Shown piece by piece: positions 54,116 through 63,203 of a DNA stretch of 64,000 nucleotides. The stretch lies in assembly GCF_030053895.1 (NCBI RefSeq), contig NZ_CP125781.1:868001-932000 (forward strand). Direction: 5' to 3'. This stretch comes from Trabulsiella odontotermitis. GTDB lineage: Bacteria > Pseudomonadota > Gammaproteobacteria > Enterobacterales > Enterobacteriaceae. The number at the start of each line of letters is the position of its first letter. Position 1 is the first letter of the stretch. Under the pieces are notes generated by a model. That model saw only the letters and a program-made list of their open reading frames with translations, ran no database searches and had not been told where the DNA came from. A program made the translations under genes and the position numbers.

Positions 54116-54143
54116 ATGGCTTCCCGAGGGAAGCCATTTTTTT
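54116..54143 (+). terminator. Terminator of epd-pgk-fbaA
   Basis: ATGGCTTCCC and GGGAAGCCAT form a ten-bp stem with a very short loop, followed by seven T. Its end touches the stop of the convergent carbamate kinase gene. Confidence 0.88.
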
Positions 54144-55044
54144 AGCGAATGCAGGTGCCTTTTTCGCCGGTCAGCACGTAAGGTGCATCTTTTAGCGCGC
54201 CGATAAATGCTGGTTTTCCTGTCTGTTTCACAAACTCGATCACTGCCGCCGCTTTTGGCCCCATTGCGCCGTCCGGGGCGGCGAATGGCGCCAGCTCTTC
54301 AACGGTGGCATGACGAATCGCCCGCGCCTGCGGCGTACCCCAGTCCTGATAAACGGCGTCGGCGTCGGTCAGAATCAGCAAATAATCCGCATCAATAGAT
54401 TGCGCCAGCACTGCTGCGGTTAAATCTTTATCAATCACCGCTTCAATTCCTTTAAAACCGCTCTGTTGCGCCACCACCGGAATACCACCGCCACCGCAGC
54501 AAATCACCAGATGCCCGGCTTCCATCAGAGTCTTGATAGCATCAGAATCGAGAATTTTAAGCGGCGTCGGAGAGGGAACTACGCGGCGAACATACTCGCC
54601 ATCGGCTTTCATCTGCCAGCCGTGTTGCCGCTCCAGCGCGGCTTTCTGATCAGCAGGATACACCGGGCCGATATATTTCCCTGGCGCAGAAAAAGCAATA
54701 TCCTGCGGATCCACTTCCACTCGGGTGAGCAACGTGGTGACTGGCGGTACATCCGCGTACTGCGATAACCCTTCGGAGATGGCAAAGCCAATCATGCCCT
54801 GACTTTCGGCGACCAACACATCCAGCGGCCAGGCCGGTGATCCTTTATATGCCGCGTTCTGTAATGCCAGTAATCCCACCTGCGGTCCGTTACCGTGCAC
54901 GATAACCAGTTGATAATCCCGCGCCAGCCCGGAGACCATGCTGGCAAAGAGCTCAATGCTGCGCTGTTGGTTTTCTGCGCTTAACGTTTCTCCACGCTGA
55001 AGTAATGCGTTGCCGCCGAGGGCAATAACCAGTTTCTTTTTCAT
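54142..55044 (-). CDS. Carbamate kinase of the FdrA cluster
   Basis: The 300-residue amino-acid-kinase-fold enzyme (MKKKLVIALGGNALLQRG, VIVHGNGPQVG, VICCGGGGIPV, AVIDKDLTAAVLA, LTDADAVY, MGPKAAAVIEF) makes ATP from carbamoyl phosphate. It corresponds to the kinase (ybcF/allK type) next to fdrA in E. coli; ArcC-type arginine-deiminase kinases are close relatives. The ATG at 55044 gives the family length. It is divergent from the transporter-fdrA operon, with which it probably shares control. Confidence 0.88.
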   Translation of the reverse strand: MKKKLVIALGGNALLQRGETLSAENQQRSIELFASMVSGLARDYQLVIVHGNGPQVGLLALQNAAYKGSPAWPLDVLVAESQGMIGFAISEGLSQYADVPPVTTLLTRVEVDPQDIAFSAPGKYIGPVYPADQKAALERQHGWQMKADGEYVRRVVPSPTPLKILDSDAIKTLMEAGHLVICCGGGGIPVVAQQSGFKGIEAVIDKDLTAAVLAQSIDADYLLILTDADAVYQDWGTPQARAIRHATVEELAPFAAPDGAMGPKAAAVIEFVKQTGKPAFIGALKDAPYVLTGEKGTCIR

Positions 55045-55371
55045 CGTCGCCTCAAAAATATCAAAAGTATTTCGCTGATAAAATAATATTCGCAGTGTTT
55101 TTATTTGTGATTTATGCGGCAACTTAAATACCATCAAAAATAACTCAGTAATTATTCGGATTGGATGGCGGTTTATTTAAAATTATTTAAATATGATTGT
55201 TAGATATTTTTTAATAATGACGCCCTGTATCCGCAGAAATTTATAACAATGAATTTAGTGTGACTTTGCTCAAATGAATTGAAGTTCATGGCCGATAAGT
55301 TAAAGACAGTTTAAACATCAATCCCTGTAAACAGGGGCGTTAATACGGTAGCAATTACCGGGGGAGTGCTT
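55045..55371. promoter_or_regulatory. Divergent control region of the carbamoyl cluster
   Basis: This 327-bp AT-rich region has no gene. ATGAA-TTGAAG-TTCAT at 55274-55289 is a perfect inverted repeat with a T-N11-A core, the form of LysR-family sites, and could bind the AllS-like regulator. Two small hairpins precede the transporter gene (CCCTG-TAAA-CAGGG near 55323 and CGGTA-GCAAT-TACCG near 55346). GGGGGAG is the ribosome site for the ATG at 55372. Confidence 0.5.
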
Positions 55372-56595
55372 ATGTCTCAATCATCCGAGGTGACCGAGGT
55401 CACACAACGAAAAGGGATCCCAGCCTGGTGGGTGACCGTTTTTCTGTTCTGGCTGGGGTGGATCTTTATGTATGCCGATCGCACCGTACTTAACCCTGTG
55501 ATGGGGGAACTGGAAAAAGAGTTTGGTTTAACCGGGACGCAGTTAGGAATATTAAATTCCGTGTTTTATTTTTCCTACGCTTTACTTCAGGTACCCGCCG
55601 GAATTCTTGGCGATAAAATCGGTAAAAAGAAAGTGCTGGTGCCGGGGTTTATTCTGTTTGGCGTTTTTACGGCTGTAACAGGCTGGGCGAAAAGCTGGTA
55701 TACGCTGCTGTTTGCCCGCGTGGTGACCGGGGCCGGTGAAGGCACTTACTATGGTCCGCAATATGGCCTGTCGTCTGAACAGATCCCCAAAAAATACCGT
55801 TCGCTGGGCAGTGCTATTATCAATAGCGGGATGGCATTTGGTATTGCGCTCGGCCTGATGACGTCGAGCTGGCTGGTCTACGATCAAGGCCATTCCTGGC
55901 GGATGCCGTTCTATGCCATGGCGGTGCCTTCCATCCTTGTCGGTGTGGCTATCTGGTTATTTGTTAAAGAGAAAAAGCGCACCACGGATGACACCGGTCA
56001 GGCGGTGAAAAAAGGTAAATTCAGCGACCTGCTGAAAAACCGCAACCTGATCATCACCTATATTATGGTGTTCTGCAGTCTGTTCGGGTTCTTCGTTATT
56101 CTGACCTGGCTTCCTTATTATTTACAAAGCGAACGCGGAATTGCCGGTAGCGAAACAGGGTTTATCTCGTCGCTGGTGGCATGGATTTCTATTCCCGGCG
56201 CACTGCTGTTCTCCAGCCTTTCCGACAAATTAGGCAAACGTAAACCGCTGATTATGTTCCTCGTGCCGGTCGCCATTATCAGTATGTTGTCGATCGTCTG
56301 GATGCCGGGTATGACTGGCGTCATTGTCGCCCTTTGTGTCTATGGTCTGGTCGGAAAACTGGCCCTCGACCCGGTACTGGTTGCACTGGTGGCAGACAGC
56401 GTGGATGAAAATAATTACAGCACCGCGTTTGGTCTGTTTAATTTCATCGGCATGAGTTCTTCCATTCTGGCTCCCATTATTGCCGGCGCGGCCAGAGATA
56501 TTACAGGAAGTCTGGCTTCCAGTTTTTATGTCTCTGCGGCGCTGCTGGTTGTTGGTCTTATCGGAATGCTGTTTTTAAAAGAAAAACGCTCATAA
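55372..56595 (+). CDS. MFS transporter of the FdrA cluster
   Basis: The 407-residue protein has about twelve membrane helices and the anion:cation symporter type sequence near the N terminus (MYADRTVLNPVMGELEKEFG, then GDKIGKKKVLVPG). Relatives carry glucarate, hexuronates or phthalate-like acids. Here the substrate is probably an acidic carbamoyl compound such as oxamate or an allantoin-derived ureido acid, inferred from the neighbours. An in-frame GTG six bases upstream lies inside the ribosome site, so ATG 55372 is the start. Confidence 0.88.
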   Translation: MSQSSEVTEVTQRKGIPAWWVTVFLFWLGWIFMYADRTVLNPVMGELEKEFGLTGTQLGILNSVFYFSYALLQVPAGILGDKIGKKKVLVPGFILFGVFTAVTGWAKSWYTLLFARVVTGAGEGTYYGPQYGLSSEQIPKKYRSLGSAIINSGMAFGIALGLMTSSWLVYDQGHSWRMPFYAMAVPSILVGVAIWLFVKEKKRTTDDTGQAVKKGKFSDLLKNRNLIITYIMVFCSLFGFFVILTWLPYYLQSERGIAGSETGFISSLVAWISIPGALLFSSLSDKLGKRKPLIMFLVPVAIISMLSIVWMPGMTGVIVALCVYGLVGKLALDPVLVALVADSVDENNYSTAFGLFNFIGMSSSILAPIIAGAARDITGSLASSFYVSAALLVVGLIGMLFLKEKRS

Positions 56596-56608
56596 AGAGG
56601 TAGCGGTA

Positions 56609-58276
56609 ATGATTTACGCCTTTATTAAGAAGGGAAGTTTTCAGGACTCGGTGAGTCTGATGATTATTTCCCGCAAACTCAGTGAACGCCCGGAAGTTGA
56701 TCAGGTTTCGGTCATGATGGGAACACCGGCAAATAAATCGATGCTCGATTCTACCGGTTTCTGGCATGACGATTTTACCGGGGCGACCCCGAATGACATC
56801 TGCGTCGCTGTGCGGACCGAACAAGAACAACCCGGGATCCTTGAGCTGATTCGTGAGCAACTCGAAAAAGAGCTGAGCGACATTGCCAGCGCGTCCGGCA
56901 ATTCCCGCCAGCTTATCAAAGCCCGGCGCTGGGAAAGTGCCTGTCAGAAACTGCCGCAGGCCAATTTGCTGCTGGTGTCCGTTGCCGGTGAATACGCCGC
57001 CGACGTGGCGCGGGAAGGATTACAGGCGGGTAAAAACGTCATGATGTTCTCTGACAACGTGCCGCTGGCACAGGAAGTGGAACTCAAAAAACTGGCGCAG
57101 TCGCGCGGGCTTATCGTTATGGGACCGGATTGTGGCACGGCGATGATCGCCGGCAGTCCTCTGGCGTTTGCCAACGTGTTGCCCCGCGGAGATATAGGCG
57201 TCATTGGCGCCTCCGGGACAGGGATTCAGGAAATTACCTCACAGATTGCGTTGCATCAGCAGGGGATCACCCATGCCATCGGTCTCGGCGGACGTGATCT
57301 CAGCGCTGACGTTGGCGGTATCAGCGCCCTGACGGCGCTGGATATGCTGGCGGGCGATGACGCCACACAGGTGATCGCTTTCGTCTCCAAACCCCCGGCG
57401 CCCGCCGTGCGCGAACGTATTCTCACCGCCATGCAGCAACTGAAAAAGCCAGTGGTGGCGCTGTTCCTCGGCACCAGGCCGGAACACCGTCGCGAAGGCA
57501 ACGTCTGGCTGGCGAACTCGCTGTCCGATGCGGCTCACCTGGCCGTGCTGTTGTCCCGTGTGGCGCAACAGCGGCAGGCGCAACCTGCCGTTGCCGGAAA
57601 AGCCATTTGTGGACTTTATGCGGGCGGTACGCTGGCCGCCGAAGCGGCGATGCTGCTCTCTGCCAGCCTGAATATTCCGCTAAGCGCCGATCACCCGAAC
57701 GGCGTGATGCTGGAAAACGGGGGGCATCGCATTGTTGATCTTGGGGATGACAGCTACACCCTTGGTCGTCCGCATCCGATGATCGATCCCACCACCCGCA
57801 GTATCGAAATAGAAAAACTGGCGGCTACGCCGCAGACCAGCGTGCTGCTGCTCGACGTGGTGCTCGGCTATGGCGCTTGTGACGACCCTGCCGGTGCAGT
57901 GGTGGAAGCCATTGAGAAGGTGAATGCGCAGCGCGGCGCATCGGCACCGCTGGTGACGATTGCCACGCTTACCGGGACCGAACAGGATCCGCAAGGCCGC
58001 AACGGTCAGGCCGAAAAACTGCGCGCCGCCGGGATTGCCGTCGTAGAAACGCTGGAAGAGGCCGTGCTGCTGGCTGTGAGCCTTATCCAGCCATCGCAAA
58101 ACCCGCACGACAACACACATTTTGCACTGCTTGATGGCGTTCAGGTCATCAACGCTGGTCTGCGCAGTTTCGCGCTGGATCTGCAAAGCAGCGGCACCCC
58201 GGTGGTGCACTATCAATGGGCGCCTGTTGCCGGGGGCAACGCACGTCTCGCCAGTTTACTCAAACAGTTACGTTAA
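56609..58276 (+). CDS. FdrA-like acyl-CoA-synthetase-family protein (oxamate carbamoyltransferase subunit)
   Basis: The 555-residue protein has the FdrA layout: an N-terminal regulatory part, a CoA-binding-like Rossmann segment (VMGPDCGTAMI, GVIGASGTGIQEI), and a succinyl-CoA-synthetase-like C-terminal half (LLLDVVLGYGACDDPAG). E. coli FdrA with YlbE and YlbF has been linked to carbamoyl transfer from oxalurate in allantoin breakdown, giving oxamate and carbamoyl phosphate. It lies 13 bases after the transporter and 16 before the DUF1116 gene. Confidence 0.87.
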   Translation: MIYAFIKKGSFQDSVSLMIISRKLSERPEVDQVSVMMGTPANKSMLDSTGFWHDDFTGATPNDICVAVRTEQEQPGILELIREQLEKELSDIASASGNSRQLIKARRWESACQKLPQANLLLVSVAGEYAADVAREGLQAGKNVMMFSDNVPLAQEVELKKLAQSRGLIVMGPDCGTAMIAGSPLAFANVLPRGDIGVIGASGTGIQEITSQIALHQQGITHAIGLGGRDLSADVGGISALTALDMLAGDDATQVIAFVSKPPAPAVRERILTAMQQLKKPVVALFLGTRPEHRREGNVWLANSLSDAAHLAVLLSRVAQQRQAQPAVAGKAICGLYAGGTLAAEAAMLLSASLNIPLSADHPNGVMLENGGHRIVDLGDDSYTLGRPHPMIDPTTRSIEIEKLAATPQTSVLLLDVVLGYGACDDPAGAVVEAIEKVNAQRGASAPLVTIATLTGTEQDPQGRNGQAEKLRAAGIAVVETLEEAVLLAVSLIQPSQNPHDNTHFALLDGVQVINAGLRSFALDLQSSGTPVVHYQWAPVAGGNARLASLLKQLR

Positions 58277-58292
58277 GTTCAGAGGTACGGAT

Positions 58293-59555
58293 ATGTATTC
58301 ATCTATTGCACAGGCTAATGAAGCCATCATTGAGAGAATCAAAGCGGCGCGTCCACACTGGATAGCGGTACGTCCGGCAAAAGAGGCAGTGCCTGTGCTG
58401 GCTCAGGGGCGTAAGTTACTGCACGCCGGTCCGCCGATTACGTGGAAAGAGATGACCGGACCGATGCGCGGCGCCTGCATTGGCGCGGCGATGTTTGAAG
58501 GGTGGGCAATGCGTGAAGAAGATGCGGTAACCCTACTGGAACAGGGGGAAGTCGAATTCATTCCGTGTCACCACGTGGGGGCAGTCGGCCCGATGGGGGG
58601 GATCACTTCAGCGACCATGCCGGTGCTGGTCGTGCGCGATGTCGTTCACGGCAATCAGTCCTGCTGCAACCTGAATGAAGGGATTGGCAAAGTCATGCGT
58701 TTTGGCGCCTACGGTGAAGACGTACAGCAGCGTCTGCGCTGGATGCGCGATACGCTGGCGCCGGTACTTCAGGATGCGTTAAGCCAGATGGAAAATGGTG
58801 TCGATCTGACCGCCATGATGGCGCAGGCCATCACCATGGGGGATGAATTCCACCAGCGTAACATCGCCGCCTCTTCACTGTTGCTGCGCGAGCTGTCGCC
58901 GGTTATCGCCCGACTGAACCGCGATAAAAACGAAATCGCCGACGTACTGCAGTTTCTGAGCGTGACCGATCAGTTCTTCCTCAACCTGGCGATGGCCTAC
59001 AGCAAAGCGGTGATGGATGCTGCGGCGGAAATCAAAGCCGGTTCGGTGGTGACCGCGATGACGCGTAACGGCCGTGAGTTCGGGATCCGCGTCAGTGGTA
59101 CCGGTGATCGCTGGTTTACCGCACCGGTTAACACTCCGCAGGGGCTGTTCTTCACAGGCTACAGCCAGGACGACGCCAACCCGGATATCGGCGACAGTGC
59201 CATTACCGAAACGCTCGGTATTGGCGGCGCGGCAATGATCGCGGCACCTGGCGTTACGCGCTTCGTGGGAGCAGGCGGCATGGGCGCGGCGCTGGAAACT
59301 TCCGAAGAGATGGCGGAAATTTACCTCGACCACAACCCGCTGTTCCAGATCCCGTCCTGGGATTTCAAAGGCGCGTGTCTGGGGCTGGATATACGCCGGG
59401 TCGTGGAAACGGGTATCACACCGCTCATTAATACCGGGATTGCCCACCGCGAGGCAGGGATTGGTCAGGTAGGTGCCGGTACTGTGCGTGCGCCGCTGTT
59501 GTGCTTCGAAAAAGCCTTAGAAGCGCTGGCGGAGCTGCATCACATCAGTGCCTGA
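58293..59555 (+). CDS. DUF1116 protein (YlbE-like, carbamoyltransferase subunit)
   Basis: The 420-residue protein belongs to DUF1116, the partner of FdrA in E. coli (YlbE, also YahG). Conserved stretches include GPMRGACIGAAMFEGWA, PCHHVGAVGPMGGITS, GFLSVTDQF-like LQFLSVTDQFFLNLAMAYSK and GIAHREAGIGQVGAG. The frame is open upstream across the fdrA end, but AGAGG before ATG 58293 sets the start. No catalytic residues are known to me. Confidence 0.87.
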   Translation: MYSSIAQANEAIIERIKAARPHWIAVRPAKEAVPVLAQGRKLLHAGPPITWKEMTGPMRGACIGAAMFEGWAMREEDAVTLLEQGEVEFIPCHHVGAVGPMGGITSATMPVLVVRDVVHGNQSCCNLNEGIGKVMRFGAYGEDVQQRLRWMRDTLAPVLQDALSQMENGVDLTAMMAQAITMGDEFHQRNIAASSLLLRELSPVIARLNRDKNEIADVLQFLSVTDQFFLNLAMAYSKAVMDAAAEIKAGSVVTAMTRNGREFGIRVSGTGDRWFTAPVNTPQGLFFTGYSQDDANPDIGDSAITETLGIGGAAMIAAPGVTRFVGAGGMGAALETSEEMAEIYLDHNPLFQIPSWDFKGACLGLDIRRVVETGITPLINTGIAHREAGIGQVGAGTVRAPLLCFEKALEALAELHHISA

Positions 59556-59593
59556 AAGTAAGAAGAGGGCGGCATTGCCGCCCCGGAGTGATC

Positions 59594-60487
59594 ATGATGA
59601 GAATGGCAATGGCGTCGGCAGGGTTGGATCGCCTTGCTGAGGGGCGATGGACACTGCACAGTCGTTTCACCCAGGCGGTCAATTTCAGTCACGCCAGCGG
59701 AGAATTGCTGACTTTTTACCGCTACGGAAAAGGCATGGGACCGGCGGGCATATTGCTTTCCACGCGCGATTTCGCCCGGCTTGCCACGGTGATGGCGTTT
59801 GAAAAACAGGGGCAGACATTGTTCATCAACGGCATACCGCTCAGTGCCCGACGCAAGCTGACGCTGACCATCACGCCCACCCGACTCGCGCTTGCGGATC
59901 TCTCTTCGTTTCACGCGGTCAGCGGCTTATGTGGCCCGTTGCATCAGCTATCTCTCGACGCACCGCCATGTCAGTCTCTTCTGCGGGGGTTGCAGCGCTG
60001 GTCTTGTGGAGAAAAACCTGACTGGCTATCGTTGACAGGATTAGGGCCTGGCTTAACGCCCAGTGGCGATGACATGTTAGTGGGGGCGATGGCCGTGCTG
60101 TTTGCTTCACAATTTTCATCACACATTCAGCAACATCCCTTTTTACCCTCTGCCGATCAACTCGCATTATTAACAACGTCGGTAAGCTGTAGCTATCTTA
60201 ACAGTGCACGCGTTGGGGCGTTTTCCTCGCCAGTGTTACGCGTTGTGCGCCATTTACAACACGGGCGCGACCCGCGATCGGCTATCCGGCGTTTGCTGAC
60301 CGTCGGGCATACTTCGGGGGCGGATATGCTGGCGGGAATGGTGGTTGCGCTGAAATGGTTACAGGTGAGTCCGCGCAGGAGTAAGCATGCTCGATCAGGA
60401 AACGATTCGTACATTTATCCGGGTAGCGGAGACGGAGAGCTTTTCCCGCGCCGCCAGTTCACTACACAAAACGCCCGCCGCGATTAG
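59594..60487 (+). CDS. DUF2877 protein (YlbF-like), with odd C-terminal overlap
   Basis: The protein (297 residues as read) carries the DUF2877 core LTGLGPGLTPSGDDMLVGAM and VGHTSGADMLAGM, as in E. coli YlbF, third partner of the FdrA/DUF1116 set. ATGs at 59594 and 59597 follow GGAGTG. As read, it runs 101 bases into the LysR-type gene, and its last 35 residues are basic and unlike the family. In another frame a TAA at 60382-60384 ends just before the regulator ATG, so a one-base indel near 60370 may have removed the native stop. Confidence 0.75.
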   Translation: MMRMAMASAGLDRLAEGRWTLHSRFTQAVNFSHASGELLTFYRYGKGMGPAGILLSTRDFARLATVMAFEKQGQTLFINGIPLSARRKLTLTITPTRLALADLSSFHAVSGLCGPLHQLSLDAPPCQSLLRGLQRWSCGEKPDWLSLTGLGPGLTPSGDDMLVGAMAVLFASQFSSHIQQHPFLPSADQLALLTTSVSCSYLNSARVGAFSSPVLRVVRHLQHGRDPRSAIRRLLTVGHTSGADMLAGMVVALKWLQVSPRRSKHARSGNDSYIYPGSGDGELFPRRQFTTQNARRD

Positions 60488-61316
60488 CTACCGGATCAAA
60501 ACGCTGGAAGAGCAGGTAGGTACGCAGTTGTTTCTCCGTACTACGCGATCCGTCAGCCTGACTCTGGCCGGCCAGCATTTACTGGAGCATTGCCGCCAGT
60601 GGCTGAACTGGCTGGACGCCATGCCAGATGAACTGCAGCAAATTAATGAAGGCGTGGAACGGCAGGTCAATATTGTGATTAATAACCTGTTGTATCAGCC
60701 ACAGGCTGCGGCAGATTTACTCACCTGGCTGCATCAACAATATCCCTTTACCCGCTTTCAGATCTCTCGCCAGGTATATATGGGGGTGTGGGACTCTCTT
60801 CTGTATGACGATTTCCACCTGGCGATTGGCGTGACGGGGTCTGAATCCCTTTCCAACAATATTTCATTATTACCGCTGGGGGAAATTGGTTGGCAATTTG
60901 TCATTGCTGCGTCGCATCCACTGGCGCAACACCCGGCGCCGGTATTGTCCGACGATATTTTGCGGCGCTATCCGGCAATTAATATCGAAGATACCTCGCG
61001 GACCTTAACGCGGCGTGTTGCCTGGCTACTCAGCGGACAAAAAGAGATCAAAGTACCGGATCTCAGTACCAAGCTGGCCTGCCACTTAAGCGGACTGGGT
61101 GTGGGTTTTCTGCCGGAGCGGATGTGTCGACCGTACGTGGAATCTGGTGCGCTGGTGGCGCGGGATGTGGTCAACCCGCGACGGCCATCGCCGTTATCTG
61201 TCGCCTGGAAAGTGGCTGAAAGCGGGAAAGTCGTTAGCGACATTGCGGCGCTGTTTGAGACTAAAAATGTGCTGATAAACGGTTTTCTGCGTATGATAGA
61301 CAGACCGTTCATTTAA
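60387..61316 (+). CDS. AllS-like LysR-family regulator
   Basis: The 309-residue regulator has the N-terminal LysR helix-turn-helix (residues 1-60: FSRAASSLHKTPAAISYRIK) and an effector domain. Stretches such as GVERQVNIVINNLLYQPQA and SRQVYMGVWDSLLYDDF are nearly identical to E. coli AllS, activator of allantoin genes. Together with FdrA, DUF1116, DUF2877 and carbamate kinase this strongly suggests purine- or ureide-derived carbamoyl metabolism. It overlaps the preceding gene by 101 bases as read. Confidence 0.87.
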   Translation: MLDQETIRTFIRVAETESFSRAASSLHKTPAAISYRIKTLEEQVGTQLFLRTTRSVSLTLAGQHLLEHCRQWLNWLDAMPDELQQINEGVERQVNIVINNLLYQPQAAADLLTWLHQQYPFTRFQISRQVYMGVWDSLLYDDFHLAIGVTGSESLSNNISLLPLGEIGWQFVIAASHPLAQHPAPVLSDDILRRYPAINIEDTSRTLTRRVAWLLSGQKEIKVPDLSTKLACHLSGLGVGFLPERMCRPYVESGALVARDVVNPRRPSPLSVAWKVAESGKVVSDIAALFETKNVLINGFLRMIDRPFI

Positions 61317-61474
61317 TAACCACGCGGGCGGGAATCGTCTTATTTTACACCTGGCCGCCGCGTGCGTTTATTCTGAAAAATGGCATATTCCGTCGTTTTT
61401 GTTTACCTTTAAAAATAACGTTTCGTGATCTCGATCTCATTGACGTTTACATGGTTATTTTAAAGGAAGAATAA

Positions 61475-62335
61475 ATGGAAGATTTAAATGTTGTCGACAG
61501 TATCAACAATGCGGGCTCCTGGCTGGTGCGCAACCAGGCGCTGCTGCTGAGTTATGCCGTCAACATCGTCGCCGCGCTGGCGATTATTATTGTCGGGATG
61601 ATTGCGGCGCGGATTATCTCCAACACCGTTAACCGCCTGATGGTGTCGCGTAAAATTGATGCCACAGTCGCAGACTTTCTCTCTGCGCTGGCGCGCTACG
61701 CGATTATCGCCTTCACGTTGATTGCCGCGCTGGGCCGCGTCGGGGTACAAACCGCGTCGGTGATCGCGGTGCTCGGTGCCGCTGGTCTGGCCGTGGGTCT
61801 CGCGTTGCAGGGCTCGTTGTCTAACCTCGCCGCTGGCGTACTGCTGGTGATGTTCCGTCCGTTCCGCGCGGGTGAGTATGTTGATCTCGGTGGCGTTGCG
61901 GGCACAGTGCTGAACGTGCAGATTTTCTCCACCACCATGCGCACCGTTGACGGTAAAATCGTGGTGATCCCGAACGGGAAAATCATCGCCGGTAACATTA
62001 TCAACTTCTCCCGCGAGCCGGTGCGCCGTAATGAATTTATCATTGGCGTGGCGTATGACTCGGATATTGATCTGGTGAAACAACTGGTGAAGCAGATCCT
62101 CGAGTCTGACGATCGTATTCTTAAAGATCGTGAGATGACGGTGCGTCTGAATGAGCTGGGTGCGTCGTCGGTGAATTTTGTGATCCGCGCCTGGAGCAAG
62201 AGCAGTGATCTACAGGAGGTTTACTGGGACGTGCTGGAGCGCATCAAGCGTGACTTTGATGCCAACGGCATCAGCTTCCCGTATCCGCAAATGGACGTCA
62301 ATTTCAAACGTCCGCAAAAGGACATTGCTGAGTAA
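61475..62335 (+). CDS. mscS: Small-conductance mechanosensitive channel
   Basis: The 286-residue protein has three N-terminal helices, with the glycine/alanine-rich pore helix TM3 (VLGAAGLAVGLALQGSLSNLAAGVLL), then the beta domain (FRPFRAGEYVDLGG) and the cytoplasmic cage. It is the osmotic safety valve of the inner membrane. Length matches E. coli MscS. It is the first core gene after the carbamoyl cluster. Confidence 0.97.
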   Translation: MEDLNVVDSINNAGSWLVRNQALLLSYAVNIVAALAIIIVGMIAARIISNTVNRLMVSRKIDATVADFLSALARYAIIAFTLIAALGRVGVQTASVIAVLGAAGLAVGLALQGSLSNLAAGVLLVMFRPFRAGEYVDLGGVAGTVLNVQIFSTTMRTVDGKIVVIPNGKIIAGNIINFSREPVRRNEFIIGVAYDSDIDLVKQLVKQILESDDRILKDREMTVRLNELGASSVNFVIRAWSKSSDLQEVYWDVLERIKRDFDANGISFPYPQMDVNFKRPQKDIAE

Positions 62336-62341
62336 TGACGT

Positions 62342-62365
62342 AAAGGCTGGGCATCCGGCCTTTTT
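62342..62365 (+). terminator. Terminator of mscS
   Basis: AAAGGCTGG and CCGGCCTTT pair (one T-G) around GCAT and continue into five T, six bases after the mscS stop. Confidence 0.85.
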
Positions 62366-62476
62366 CTTATCGTCCACTATTAGTATTGCTTATTGCTGAT
62401 TAATATTATCAATTTCCGCTAATGATTTTCTCGCGATATAGTTTGCATCCATACTGAACTGAACGAGAAAGCTGTC

Positions 62477-63112
62477 GTGTTATCTTATTATTTTCAAGGG
62501 CTTGCTCTTGGTGCTGCGATGATCCTGCCACTCGGCCCGCAAAACGCGTTTGTGATGAACCAGGGGATCCGCCGCCAGTACCACATCATGATCGCGCTGC
62601 TCTGCGCGTTGAGCGATCTGCTGCTGATCTGCGCTGGCATTTTTGGCGGCAGCGCGTTGCTGATGCAGTCGCCATGGCTGCTGGCACTGGTCACCTGGGG
62701 CGGTGTGGCGTTTCTGTTGTGGTACGGTTTTGGCGCGCTGAGAACCGCCATGAGCAACAACCTCGAACTGGCCAGCGCTGAGATAATGAAGCAGGGGCGC
62801 TGGAAGATCATTGCCACCATGCTGGCGGTCACCTGGCTCAACCCGCACGTCTATCTGGACACCTTCGTGGTGCTGGGCAGCCTGGGCGGACAGCTTGACG
62901 CCATCCCCAGACGCTGGTTTGCGATGGGTACCGTCAGCGCCTCGTTCCTGTGGTTCTTCGGCCTGGCATTGCTGGCGGCCTGGCTGGCGCCGCGGTTGCG
63001 GACGGCAAAAGCGCAGCGCATCATCAATGTGCTGGTCGGGTTGGTGATGTGGTGTATCGCGTTTCAACTGGCAAAAGAAGGTGTTACGCACGTGCATGCC
63101 CTGTTCAACTAA
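62477..63112 (+). CDS. argO: Arginine exporter ArgO
   Basis: The 211-residue LysE/ArgO-family membrane protein has six helices and begins with GTG (LSYYFQGLALGAAMILPLGPQNAFV). It exports arginine and the toxic analogue canavanine; in E. coli it is activated by ArgP. The GTG start gives the E. coli length. It lies between mscS and yggE. Confidence 0.95.
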   Translation: MLSYYFQGLALGAAMILPLGPQNAFVMNQGIRRQYHIMIALLCALSDLLLICAGIFGGSALLMQSPWLLALVTWGGVAFLLWYGFGALRTAMSNNLELASAEIMKQGRWKIIATMLAVTWLNPHVYLDTFVVLGSLGGQLDAIPRRWFAMGTVSASFLWFFGLALLAAWLAPRLRTAKAQRIINVLVGLVMWCIAFQLAKEGVTHVHALFN

Positions 63113-63203
63113 GGCTTATCTGATGGACTTTTGTTTATCTGCAGCTAAGCTTGCTGGCATGCGCCCTGTTTTTGGGTGAACAACGTAACATGGAGGAACG
63201 ACA

